Below are positions 46,295 to 58,279 of a DNA stretch of 64,000 nucleotides, in pieces. The DNA comes from Nageia nagi (lineage: Eukaryota; Pinophyta). The notes under the pieces are model-generated. The model was given only the letters and a program-made list of their open reading frames with translations. It did not search any database and had not been told where the DNA came from. Each line of letters opens with the position of its first letter. The stretch's first letter is position 1. The position numbers and the translations under genes were made by a program. Where the stretch lies: positions 2,356,001 to 2,420,000 of the forward strand of contig JBITNC010000002.1 of the NCBI GenBank assembly GCA_050084985.1. The letters are read 5' to 3'.

Positions 46295-47183
46295 TCGAGG
46301 CTAGCCTTCTATCACCTCAAGATCTCAAATGTAGGTTTCCTTACAAGTGATGAAGATGAAATTCTCACACTCAATCTGATAAAATGAATTTATAATAATC
46401 AATTAACATATATCTTAGTGTACAAGAATCCTCCTTTTATAGGCGTGGTGATCATCTTCTAATATTGCATTGATATGATCAAATGGTAGAGAGATGTGAT
46501 CCATGTGTTCATGATGATAACATCCAATATGGAGAGCCTTGAGATAAGTGAGATCACATCCAAGGTCCTAGAAATACAAAGTCCAAGTAGGGGTGATGTT
46601 GATGTACCTTGCAATTAATGCCATGGGTTTAAATGCCCAAGAGGGGTGACATGGGGCCTTAGGATGCCCAATACTCTAATGTAGAGGTGAATTTTTCCAT
46701 AAATGCCCAACATACAAGTGTGGGACCCGTCCAATACCTCAAAATTCCAAATTCCTCTTTTGTAGTGCCATGCCCAAGATTGGAGCTCTTCTAAATGCCT
46801 CATAGTATGTGTTATTACATTGGGGGTGTTTTACCTTAAAGAGGGAAGAATTAACGACAAGAGGACTATCTAAATGCCAATATTACATTTATCAAAGCTA
46901 GAAATATGCAACACCTCATTTAGGGAGACTAATATTGCATTTACAAATATAATTACCTTGGTATCATTAATACATCATTATTGGCATATTAGAAACTCAA
47001 CTATACATAATGAATAATTAAAAAGGGTTGTTTTTCCATAATTAGAGCATTTAACTAAGTCTCTAAATGGAACTTACAATATTTGGAAAAAACCTACAAA
47101 AATAGATAAAATCACATCTATGCTAATGTTCCCATTTATCATAGGTGAAATGGAGAAAATACCATAAAAATGGGGACATTATA
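46295..47183 (-). repeat. LTR fragment, family D
   Basis: Matches the D LTR from 'gaggctag.ctt.tatcacctca' (30350) to the terminus GGGGACATTATA at 47172-47183. The outer third of the LTR is missing. It is the junction piece between copia E and the second part of the B-type LTR. Confidence 0.75.
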
Positions 47184-47195
47184 GTAATTAATATC

Positions 47196-47340
47196 AAGGA
47201 TAGGGCCTTCTATTTATAGATAAAAATCCTCCTTTGGATCACCCTTTTGACCATTGTACAATGTCATGACATGCAACACCCTTTTACCTAAGGGGTATGC
47301 TCATGAGATGGAGTGAAAGACAAGTTATATTATGAGTCAT
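47196..47340 (-). repeat. B-type copia 5' LTR, part 2
   Basis: Matches 34553-34690 ('ccttctatttatag', 'ggatcacccttttgaccattgtaca', 'aggggtatgctcatga'). It contains the TATA box (47218-47210 on the minus strand). The last 160 bp of the LTR are not found. Confidence 0.75.
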
Positions 47341-47344
47341 AAGG

Positions 47345-50280
47345 TGGAAGAAGGTACAAACTCTATTATTGAAATTATTTATGAGTTGTAAGGAGATGAT
47401 AGTAATCCTTTTGAAGGTATAAGTGATTATTTATTTCATAATTAAGATTAAAGAGTTAAAAATCACTTCCAAACTCTACGTTGCCTCTAACTATGTCAAA
47501 TACAACTAAACAATTATCTCAAACAAATTAAATAATATATGATAGAGCTTTTGAACAAATTATGAAGGATTTTACTAAGTAAAAACTTGAATAAGTTATT
47601 AAAATAAATGGATTTAGTAGCATGAACAATGAGAAATGTCATTTACCAAATATATCCAGGGAAAATAATTTAGAATTTTTAGTTGCAAATAAATTTGCTC
47701 ATGAGTTGCCTATAATCAATGTGATAACCTATAAAAAAAAACCATAAAAAAGTGGTATTGGTTTATGAAAACTAATGTGAAAGGATAGAAGATATTCTCC
47801 AATCCAATTACAAATCACAAAAAGACTATTTTTACCCTTTTGAAGAAATGAGTGATGACCTATTTACTAAAAAAGGAAAGTACAATAAGATTAATGGTCC
47901 CTTTGTGAGGAGTTCAGTACATGATCAAATAAATCAATACATTAGTAGTTTGTACAAAAGGTTTGTTTGGAAGAAAAACATTTTCAAGAAGAGAAGGGGT
48001 TTGAAATATGCATTTATTTGCACTTACTAAATCATAATGAGGATGAAAAAATATTAGCAGATAAATATGATTATATTTTACATCCATCAACAACTAAAGG
48101 TCAAATTGAATACAAATTCAATCATGAATATTAATTTGATGATTTCATAATTATATTACAAAAAATAATATAATTATATTTGTGCCAACAATGAATAAAA
48201 AAAGAAATTATATAGGCTAGTGTTAAGAAGCATGTTTTCATTAGCAAAACTATTGATTTATAGTAATGAATCACCCCTCAATGAAAATTTACAACATAGA
48301 ATGAGAAAATCAAACTTCATACACTCAAACAAAACACCAAATATTCATCCAAGATTCTATTCTAATAAATGATTTCCAACAACACATATCAAAATTTAAG
48401 ATTGGTATGAGTGTAAATGGAATTTTTCAAACAACAACAAAATCAAATCAACATGAAGTTCCCTTCATGGGTATTTCCTTTACTCAATCCTTCCAATAGA
48501 AAGTATAATAATTGGATCCTCAATAATCATAAGCTAAAGGAACATTTTTCTCTTTCTTGATTAGAAGGAAAGAAATTCATAGGTTGGGAAAGATATAAAC
48601 CTTGCATAAAATGTTGATCCATAGTCATTGCTAGTGTTTATCCTCAAACTGATCAACTCCATAGTCATATTTATTTTAAATTTTTTTAAAGGAAAATCTA
48701 GAACCTTTTAATTTTTTAACCATTAGTTATTTATCTTCATTAGATACCTTAAAATTTTAATTAAAATTGTGGCCTTCACATAATTCCTAGCCTTTGCATA
48801 TGCCAAATTTGTAGAAACTTTCCACTACAAAAATAATAGCTCTTCCCAGTGTGAAAGACTTCACTCAACCTTCCACCTCTTCAGATATGTCAAATCTAAG
48901 AGTTCTCAATACAAGAATCATGGCTCTTTCCTAGTTACAAGCATTTGCTCATCCTTCCTCCCCTTCTGATATGCCAAAACTAAAGGAGACCTCTAAAGTG
49001 AAGAGGAAGCCCAACTAACCTTTCCACACTATGATTCTTTGGATAGCTACACTCTTCAAATATGTTGTATGAAAAGAGATACTCCCAAGTATGAATTCAT
49101 TTAATAGGGCCCAAAATTCATTTATCACCTAAGTTACTAATGGAAGGAAAAAGATAATAAAAAGACACATGGAAAGAGGATTGAAAAGGAAAGGTGGAAA
49201 ACATCAAAATAGCATAATGACAAAAAAATAATATTCTTTTAGGTCAAATTGAATTGGTTGAGATCATGCATGGGAAATGAAAAATATAATTATCACAAGC
49301 AAGGGACACTCAAGTGAAATTATTAAGCCAAAAATATTTTAAGCATGCAACATAATGAGTAACAAGGGTAATAAGATAAATGAAAACAAGGATACATGAT
49401 GATTATCATGCTTTAAATAGTGGTTATTTTAGTCTAGCAATCACAAATAAAAAAAATCATCTTCAAAGAATGGAAACTAGAGAATAAGAGAATGGAGGGT
49501 TATGTGGTGCATTTGTTAGAATCCTATTAAGAGTTTCATAGAAAAAAGATTGCTATAGGGCTCATCAATATTTTATAAGATTCAAGGGAAGGCATTATTG
49601 AATGATTATAACTATATAAAATGCATGTGATCATAGTTTGCTAGTTCCAATGAGTAAATGATATTCTTGATATTCACTCAACACTAATAATGAGGATCCA
49701 TGAAAAGACCAAGAGTGTTAAAAATACAGATAACCCCTTCAACTCAAAATAGGAGGCTAACTCACTATACCAAAAAAGACCTTTGGTGGCATTTATAAAC
49801 CCCTACCTTATTCCTTTATATATAGTTAATTGACCATCCTCTATGCAAGTATTGCTAAAAGTTAGTCCCCTATGATGGTGGTGATATACCATGATATATC
49901 AACCACTAGTTTAAAACTATCATGTAATAATTACATTTTAAAAAAATGGTGTAGTATGAAAGCATTCTTTCAAATGGAAGAATTCTTCCAAGATATTTCA
50001 TGTTTGATTTCTTGAGGCACCCAATCTTGATCTTAATGAGCCCAATTATAGTGTTATCCATGGGCTCCTAAAGGATGGACCAATGTTTGACCAATCATTG
50101 TTCACCTGGAAATTTCCAATACATAACACAATTGAAAATAAATCAAACTATTAGCATCATCAACAAAATTATGTGAATACTATATCATTATCAAGCAATT
50201 ACACATCATTATAAAATTTTTAATAAACATGCCAAACACAATTAAGTTTAATGATTTAAATACATTGTATGATCCATAAA
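47345..50280. other. AT-rich stretch, no recognisable gene
   Basis: A partly open plus-strand region (47560-48140) has 'LLNHNEDEKILADKYDYILH' and 'KGQIEYKFNHEY', which may be an old coding sequence, but I do not recognise it. Two similar segments of about 67 bp at 48838-48903 and 48929-48996 share 'ctTc(a/c)ac.ttcc.c.tcttc.gatatg.caaa'. Nothing else is supported. Confidence 0.45.
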
Positions 50281-50289
50281 TAGGCTTGG

Positions 50290-50465
50290 AGAAGGAAAAC
50301 AACTGTTCAACCTAAAAATTTTCTAAGTGTCAAAAACCAATCCAAAAGTGGTAAGCAATTGTTCAACTTAGAAATTTTTTAAGTGTCAAAAAACATTCCA
50401 AAAGTGGTAAACAACTGTTCAACCCAAGACTTTTCTAAGTGTCAAAAACCACTTCAAAAATGGTA
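50290..50465. repeat. Tandem repeat of about 60 bp, three copies
   Basis: Units begin near 50298, 50358 and 50409, each with 'aac(a/t)(a)ctgttcaac.ta.aa' then 'ttttctaagtgtcaaaaacc' and 'ccaaaagtggtaa'. Copies differ by several bases. Confidence 0.85.
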
Positions 50466-50799
50466 AGTTAGCAAAAACATGCTTGCAATACTTAGCCAAA
50501 CATAGAAAAAATATGTGGTTCCCAAGTGGATGTTGTTTTCTATATACAACATTATGAGATGAAAATAATGAAACATGTTGTGGGCTTCTTCATATATTCT
50601 AAAATGATGTTATTGTACCATATGATATGATTTAAATATAACTATTTAAATATAAGAATATTATGAGGCTACATCATCCTCATTTACCCAAGGCACCTAA
50701 GCTAAATCATGGTAAGCCCAATTATAGTGTTGGCCATGGCTCTCAAAGGATGTTCTAGTGGATTTGACCAATCATTGTTCACATTCATGAATGATTGAT

Positions 50800-51010
50800 T
50801 AGAGAGCTAATTCAAACATGACAAAGTGAGTTCAAATGTGATAGGATTAGTTCAATCAAATTTTGTATTTTCCAACCAATCAACTTCTAAAGGCCATATC
50901 TCCCAAAATATAATGATCTTTACAAGTTGATTGGTTGGATAACACAAAATCTAATTGAATTAAGTATATCACGATCAAACTAACTCTACCATGATTGGAG
51001 TAGCTCTTAA
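50800..51010. mobile_element. Foldback element (MITE-like), 211 bp
   Basis: Arms of about 87 bp (50800-50886 and 50924-51010) pair with each other around a 37-base loop. The innermost 15 bases, CCAACCAATCAACTT and its complement AAGTTGATTGGTTGG, pair perfectly. Pairing of the next 25 has about six mismatches and the outer part is weaker ('agagcta' with 'tagctct'). No frame. Length and symmetry fit a miniature inverted-repeat element, but no clear target duplication is seen. A miRNA-type precursor is possible but less likely for so long a stem. Confidence 0.75.
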
Positions 51011-51266
51011 ATAGATACTTAATATTTATGAATGATTATTATTGTAATTTTACACCCAAAATGCAACACTATGCATGTATGGTTGACCTTGTTGGCCATG
51101 GGGCATCTAGATGAAGCAAAATACAAATAGAATGTCAATAAGATATAATAAAAATTTGCATCCATCACATTTATAAAAAATGGATCAACAATTTTGAGGT
51201 TTTGAAAAAATAATATTGGCATTTGAAATTCCATGTTTCTTTTGACAAGTTTCATATAAAGATACA

Positions 51267-51400
51267 TCAAAATGATGCATATCTATGTTAATTACATCAA
51301 AATTATGCATATGCATGTTACAATCAAAACTATACATATCCATGTTAATTACATCAAAACTATACTATGTTCAATATCCAAGTATGTTGCATCAAAAGTA
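51267..51400. repeat. 30-bp tandem repeat, about 4 copies
   Basis: Units of 'catcaaaattatgcatatgc' plus 'atgttaatta', drifting from copy to copy ('gatgcatatcta', 'ctatacatatcc'). Confidence 0.8.
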
Positions 51401-51859
51401 TGTTAAATATTCATCTTTTTGTTCCTTTTGAAAAGGATTGGGGAAGGCGGTTGTGGTGCTTCCTTTGAGAAGGATGGAGACACTAAAATTGGAAGTTTGG
51501 TAATTATGATTGTCTTTTTATTCATTTGAATTGAGGTTTTTTCATCTATATGGATTATGAGCATAGTGACTTTCTCGTAACCTCTAATATCTTCAATTTC
51601 AATCTTGATCATCTTATGTTCAACCAATATTTCATTGATCATCAGTGGCATTTTTGGTGGTTTCTTTTTGTTTTCTTCCTATTTTTTTTAGATGCCTTTC
51701 CCATTAAAATAACGATACTCCTTTCTTATTAATTAGTGCTCTAGTGAATTGCCTAGCTTGCAATAGGCAAGTTATATTCTAACAAGATGATCATATCAAA
51801 ACTATATACTCCTTGATAGACATGTGTTATCCATTTATATTACATCCAACTCTACCTTA

Positions 51860-52530
51860 TCTATGCTAGTGGAATAATACCTGTTACACCGATGCCTCTA
51901 CTTGCTTGTATGAAAATTATGGAAAAATATAATACATAAGGCCTAAGAATTATTTATCAAAATATAAGATATAAATACATTTTTATGGACTACAATGTTT
52001 GGAGGATATGTTATTCATGGCTACAACATGGATTCTCTTAAACTCTTTGATCTAATGAAGCACTTGGGAAACAACCTTAATAACATAACCTTTGCATGTG
52101 TTCTATTTGCATGTAGAAATAAGGGAATATTATTGCATTATTTTTGGGATGAATCATTTCATATCACATGATCTATTTAGATATTTCAATTGGAGTTTTG
52201 AAATAATCATTCTCAAGATAGCCTGCATGACCAATAAGGTTAATAAATTTATGCATCTAAATGATCATTTCATCAAATTATTTAACAAGATGCATAATGT
52301 AGTCATAGTTTCATGGAATGTAATGATCATATGATATGGTCAAAATGTTTTTCTAGAAAGGCTCCAAAGACTTTTGAGTATATGCAATTATAATTTGTAA
52401 AGTCAAAATCTACAACCTTTGCCACCATTCTTCTAGCATGTGTCACCATTGGAACTCTAGGATATGTTATGGACATATATAAAAAAGTAGTTGAAAATGG
52501 TTTTGCATCAAATATTGTGGTTGTGACTTG
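51860..52530 (+). pseudogene. PPR protein pseudogene
   Basis: Plus-strand 'WTTMFGGYVIHGYNMDSLKLFDLMKHLGNNLNNITFACVLFAC' (in pieces, 51990-52120), then 'KFMHLNDHFIKLFNKMHNVVIVSWNVMII' (52235-52334), then 'FFLACVTIGTLGYVMDIYKKVVENGFASNIVVVT' (52420-52530). These are successive PLS-type PPR motifs. Stops and frame changes are present. It is closely related to the fragment at 31440-31760. It ends abruptly at the copia C LTR (52538), which probably inserted into it. Confidence 0.85.
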
Positions 52531-52537
52531 AAGGAAT

Positions 52538-53446
52538 TGAAGGATTCCTTAACCAAGATTACTTGTGCATACTTTAACAAATTAACACTCATTACAACAT
52601 CATTCTCATAAAACAACAATGAACATTTACATAAAGAGAGAAAAAATATATAGTGGTTTCTCTCTAAGAGAGTACTCCACTTTAATCTAAATTTATTACT
52701 TCTTTTCTCTAGATCTATCTTACAACCTTTCTATCAATCTAGATCTCTAAACTAGTAGCATAATAATGTTTCTACAAGTGTGTTTTACAACAAAACTTAA
52801 CCTTCCTTTTATAGGCTAAAATTCTACTTTATCTCACCCTTTTACCCAAGGGGAATACCAAAGTCCATATGATATCCATATTCTCACATTAGGTGGAAAT
52901 GGTAGGTGGAAGTATTTCCACCCATACTATTTCAATAGTTACATATGACCACATCTTTATCTTAAGTGTGTGTGTCTACATCATGGTTTTGTTTAAGAGC
53001 TATTTATAGCAATTTTGATATTTTTAGGATTTCAAAATTAATTTCATATTTTAAATGCTTTTCAGAATAACCAAATATTTATAATTGTAAAGTTTTTCCC
53101 AAGTCAAATAGCCAAAAATACATAGGCATAGCCTATTTATAACAATTTTTTTAGTTTTTGGATTTCAAAACTAATTGGAATAGCCTTCTTTATATAATTA
53201 GAAATGATATTTTTTTCTTAAAAAAACCCTAGTCTACATGTACATGTAAAAATACCCCTAATATAAAATAGATGGGGCTCCACATTTGCATACATGGAAA
53301 ATCCACATTCTATAATAAGTGGATTATTCTATATTACAAAATTGTTTTCCTCCTAACTTAGGTGTTGTATATGTTCTTTTGATTTTCAATTTATTATGAA
53401 TAATATACCTAAGTTTTTACACAATAATGCATTATATGTTCTAACA
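52538..53446 (-). repeat. Copia C 3' LTR
   Basis: 909 bp; plus-strand limits TGAAGGATTCC and ...GTTCTAACA, with the polypurine tract just beyond (53447-53460, minus-strand TCCTTAAGGAGGAG). It resembles the copia B LTR at both ends ('tgaagga..c..taa', 'aatgca.tata..ttctaaca'). An internal duplication of about 50 bp is seen ('gctatttatagcaatttt' at 53000 and 'gcctatttataacaatttt' at 53144). Confidence 0.8.
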
Positions 53447-56400
53447 CTCCTCCTTAAGGAAATATTGGGGTAGATATAAGAGAAGATAGAAAGAGACTAT
53501 AAGAGAGTTCTCCTCCATAATAAATACAATCGAAGGTGAGAACTTGACATCTTAAGAAGTAATCAAATTTATATCCTAAACAAGGTAACTACTTAACCAT
53601 TTGAATAAATGGTTTACAATATAATAATCATCAACCATAAATGGTTATAATGTACAAGTAAGAGTCATTCAACAATATGTTGACACGATGAGCCTCCATA
53701 CTCAAAGTAACTTGCAATATATAAAAGAAATTTGCATAAACAAGATCATTTAGATGCATCATATATACATTCATTTCAACATAAGATAAATGAATCAAAT
53801 AATGGCATCCATAAACTGATCAAATGGTGCACTATAAGTCATCATAAATATGTCAACTAAACCTATGGTCACCTGTTGTATAAATAAAATGTGTCAATTA
53901 TTAATTATGATACAATAATATTCTATCCAAAAAAATGCACATACAAGTTGATCATCATATATGTTTAACTAAACAATATACATAAAAATTCATCATACAC
54001 TCCAAAGTGCACAAATAAGTTCTTCACATGTGGATAACTCATATGAGTTTAGATAGCTAAGTATAACATTGCACACAAATAGATTATACAAAAAATATCC
54101 TTCTAGAGGTGAAGTATTTATGATAAGAATTCTCAAGAATACACACTTCACTCCCCCTTAAGGAAAAATTTACCATCCTAAGAAATGATATAGGTGAATA
54201 ATTCATACTTCAATCCCCTCAAGGACTTTACCATCCTAAGAGATGATATGGGTTTCATATAACTTTATGTTATAATCTATTTTTATTTTTTCATCCTTTC
54301 TGTATGTAAGTTGATACCATATATTTTTTTGTTATGAAGTTGACATCATATTAAAATAATTGTCCCCCTTGAGGGAAAATTTATCAAAAGAAAGACTTAC
54401 CAAAGTAATTAAATTTGCCATATGCTAATATGCTTTTATATTAACCAAACCACATCATGTAACATGCTTGGATTAATATAATTAAGTAATACATTATGGA
54501 GACATTTAGTAAGTGCACTCAATGCATACCTAATCAAAAAATAACCTTCTAATTAGGTTCTAAATCACTACTCAGCAAACTAATTTAGGGAAAACTATTT
54601 GCATTATAGATTATAAAGGAAAAATATATTACTAGTAAATTTATCAAATGCATAGTTGCATCATAGTAACTAAATCATACATATAGAAATGTATTCTTCT
54701 AAATACCTCAAATTATTTAGATGATAAACTTGAAATTATTTATTTCAAGCTAATCTTAGATAATTACATATCCAAATCCATAAAGAATGCACCCGATTGT
54801 GTATTTACCGAGAAGCAATTCAAGGGCTTACACAAGCTGTACACGAAAAAAACCTTATTCTAGTGCCATAAACATGCATAAGATGTTAGTACACGTAATA
54901 TTTTAAATATATAACATAACATATGTTTTTCTAAATTTGAATGATGCAAAGATGAGGGTAAAGATATGTTTTAAACTTAAAATTATGCTTCAATAACTTG
55001 TGCTAATACTAAATAAACTTAAATATGGTAGGGGGACCTTTGATTTAATCCCCTCAAGGCATCTAAATGAGCTTGAAGTGAGTTTCCTCACTCCAAAAGG
55101 CAATGTGAGCCCCCTAGCCTCCAATTAATGAAGATAACAAAAATAAGGATGCCTATTATACAATATGAATATGCTTATATGTTCTTTAGATAATTTAGAA
55201 TGATGCTATAACAATTTTAGATATATTTATCCTCAAAATTATGCAATTGAGAAACAATTTAGAGAGAAATCTTAAAAATGATTCAAACCCTACAAAAGCC
55301 AAGAAACCTTAAAGATCCCTAGATCTCTAGAATCTAATGATACCCACAAGGTTTATTATGCTTTTACACAATGGATTTATGATTCTAATAGATCAAATAC
55401 AATGTATTTTGATTAAAATAAAATTATTATGAAATTTAACCTAGACAATATACTATATGCACTCAATTATGTTGGAGGATACAAATGTTGAGAATCTAAA
55501 GCTTTTCCATAGTGAGACTGACTTCAAACTTGCTAAAACCTTAAACATACAATAATATATGCAATATAATATACAATTGATCACAAATTCACCATGCACA
55601 AGTTACCAATCTTCAATGAAAAGTATCTTTAAGAGAATTTATAGATAATTGGAGTGTAAACCCTTGAATTCTTACAAACCTTGGCTTCAAACCTTAACAT
55701 ACAATCTTGGAGCAATTTTGAGAGCAAAAATCATAAGTGAGCATGAGAAATAATGAGTTAGGATAATTATTCTATTTTTTCATTATGTTTTATATCATGC
55801 TCATAAATTAAGATTAGGTATCTAGAAAATACCCTTTTTTGCTTTATTTCCTTTTAAGTGATAATTTCTCCTTATGAAATATTTTAGCACTTTATGTTAT
55901 GTTTTTATTTTTAGTTACTTTGAATATTTTTTTTTGAGTCCTTAGATATTAGAAATAAAGCAAAATTATGAATTAATCATATAAATACAATTAACTCATA
56001 TTTTAAGAAAGTATGTTATTTTTTGGTATCTACATTTTGTGCCTATTGGACTAAGTCTTTTGTAAAAAAGACTTGGTTCAACATATGTAGATAGATCATG
56101 TTGATTTAACAAAAATTAAGAAAAATTTAAACAATTTTAATTTTGAGCAATTTAGATTTTCAATGCTTGTGCTTTTTAGACTTTTTAATTTTTGAGATGT
56201 TTATGCTTTCTAGACTTTTACCCAATATAGGTGTATATGCTTTTAAGCTCATATACCTACCCAATATTCAAATGATGCTTTGTAGATTACATATGTAATC
56301 ATGGATGTAAGTATGTCTATTTACTCAATGTTGAGGAAAAAGTGTAAAATACATCCCAATCATGAATCAATGTAGGATATGCCTCAATTTATAGGAGCAT

Positions 56401-56900
56401 GAAATAAATCATATGCCTCATCTCAAAACTGATATGTGTAAGTGTGGAAAGAGTCACATTTCTTCCCAAATGTGGTGTGTGATTTTGAAATATGTGCTTT
56501 TGAAACTTTGAATAAATATGAATAGAAATTCGAATGTACCTTTTGACACTTTGAACCTAAATAATGTGTTCATGGAGTAATTTTGAGACATTTAGACATA
56601 AGAAGTGAAATTATGTGATGAACTTGAGTCAACATATATGATTTACCATGTATCCATAAGCTATAGGATTTAAGCATTGATTCATGTAAGATATGTGTAA
56701 ATGAATCCCCCCTCAAATGATGATTTGATGGATGAACAAAGTGTAGTCCAAAAAAGCATCAATTTATTTAGAAGGTAATATATTTCAAAGGTAAGTATAT
56801 TTTGAAATTTTTGGATTTTGTTTTTCTTTTTGAAATTTTAGATTTTAGCTATTTTGAAATTTTAAACCTTTTGATTTTGAGCCTTTTAGAAATTTTGAAC
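53447..56900 (-). other. Copia C 3' non-coding region and unassigned sequence
   Basis: The first 550 bp match the copia B non-coding region (34850-36450). Repeated purine-tract-like blocks, minus-strand CCTTAAGGGGGAGTG and similar, occur at about 54150, 54210 and 54363. No RT, integrase or gag is recognisable to 56900, so the coding part has been lost or replaced. Confidence 0.6.
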
Positions 56901-56934
56901 GTTGGATTTTGAGTTTTTTAATTTTTTTGAGAAT

Positions 56935-57175
56935 TTTAGAAATTTTGAAGATATTTTGATTTTAAATATTTTGAAAATATTTCAATTTTTAGACATTTTA
57001 AAGATATTTCAATTTTTAGACATTTTGAAGATATTTCCATTTTTAGATATTTTGAAAATATTTCAATTTTTAGATATTTTGAAAAATATATCCATTTTTA
57101 GATATTTTGAAAATATTTTGATTTTTAGACATTTTGAAGATATTTCAATTTTTAGACATTTTGATAATATTTCAA
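56935..57175. repeat. 27-bp minisatellite, about 8 copies
   Basis: Unit 'gaagatatttcaatttttag' plus 'acatttt' (27 bp) repeated with few differences. Because 27 is a multiple of three, the plus-strand frame stays open and reads a repeat of LDILKIFQF; this is a by-product, not a gene. Confidence 0.92.
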
Positions 57176-58279
57176 TTTTGACCAATGTTTCTATGGTAAT
57201 ACTCAATGATATTTGCTGACCAAGAATGGTTTATGAATGTAGGTATGCAACCTACCAAAATATTGGGAGATAAGTGTGTAATGCTCTCAAAGATAAGATC
57301 AATATTGGATATTCCAACTTATGACAACATGTGAAGTTCTTTGCTTATAACATACTATGACGTGATCATGATAACGCTGACTTTGCCCTAGTTTATATGA
57401 ATCAAAGCAAGATAACAACTTTACCCCATGTTGAATGGATTGCAAGGAATTATGCTCAAGATAATTATGTAGGATAGTGACTTCTTTATCCATGTTCAAT
57501 GGATCACAAAGAAATTCTCTCCTTAGTCCATGTTGAATGGATTGCAAGGAGGAGAAAGCTCATGATATGACCACAATCCTAGAATGATACCCTTACCCCA
57601 TGTTAAATGGAAAGCAAAATATTTTGCTCAAGGATAACACTGAAGCCAATGTGTACGATATTTTTTCAATAGTTTAAGATAGAGCATTATTGATCCTAAT
57701 TTGAGATAGTTAATAACTCACCTCTCAAACAATGAAAGATGTATGAACAAGATGAAGTCAACAAAATATCATTTTTCATTATGAATCTCTCATTGACATG
57801 CTATATTTATTCAAATATTTTCTTTAGTTAATATGCCAAATTAGCACTTTGATTGCTCTTTAATCAATTTATTTGCTTAACTTTCCTCTCTTTTTGCTTT
57901 TTATGTTATTCATTTGCTCAAATTTGCTCTCTCTTTACTTTTTATGTTATTAATTTGTCCAAATTTACTATATTTTTGTGTTTTATGTTATTTTTGTCTC
58001 TTTATTTTTGTTATTTTTATTTTATTTTTTATACTCGAAGGATAACACCATGGTTATACATAGTGATCTCATAATTGCTATATGCAGTGAATACATAATG
58101 GCTATATACAATAAGTTATGTTCACCAATATGAGACAATCACTATGAAAAAATAATGCATAATGTAGAAGATGAGTGACTTTGTCCTAGCCTAAAGCATC
58201 CACTAATGGATGATCATAAAAGAGAAGCATGCTCTAGTATCAACTCCCATGTTTTCAATATGATAATTGCACATGTCGA
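57176..58279. other. AT-rich stretch with degenerate repeats
   Basis: Four copies of 'cccatgttgaatggattgcaa' (degenerate) at about 57424, 57490, 57528 and 57597. Two-and-a-half copies of a 43-bp unit with 'tttttatgttatt.atttg' lie at 57890-58000. No gene recognised. Confidence 0.65.
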
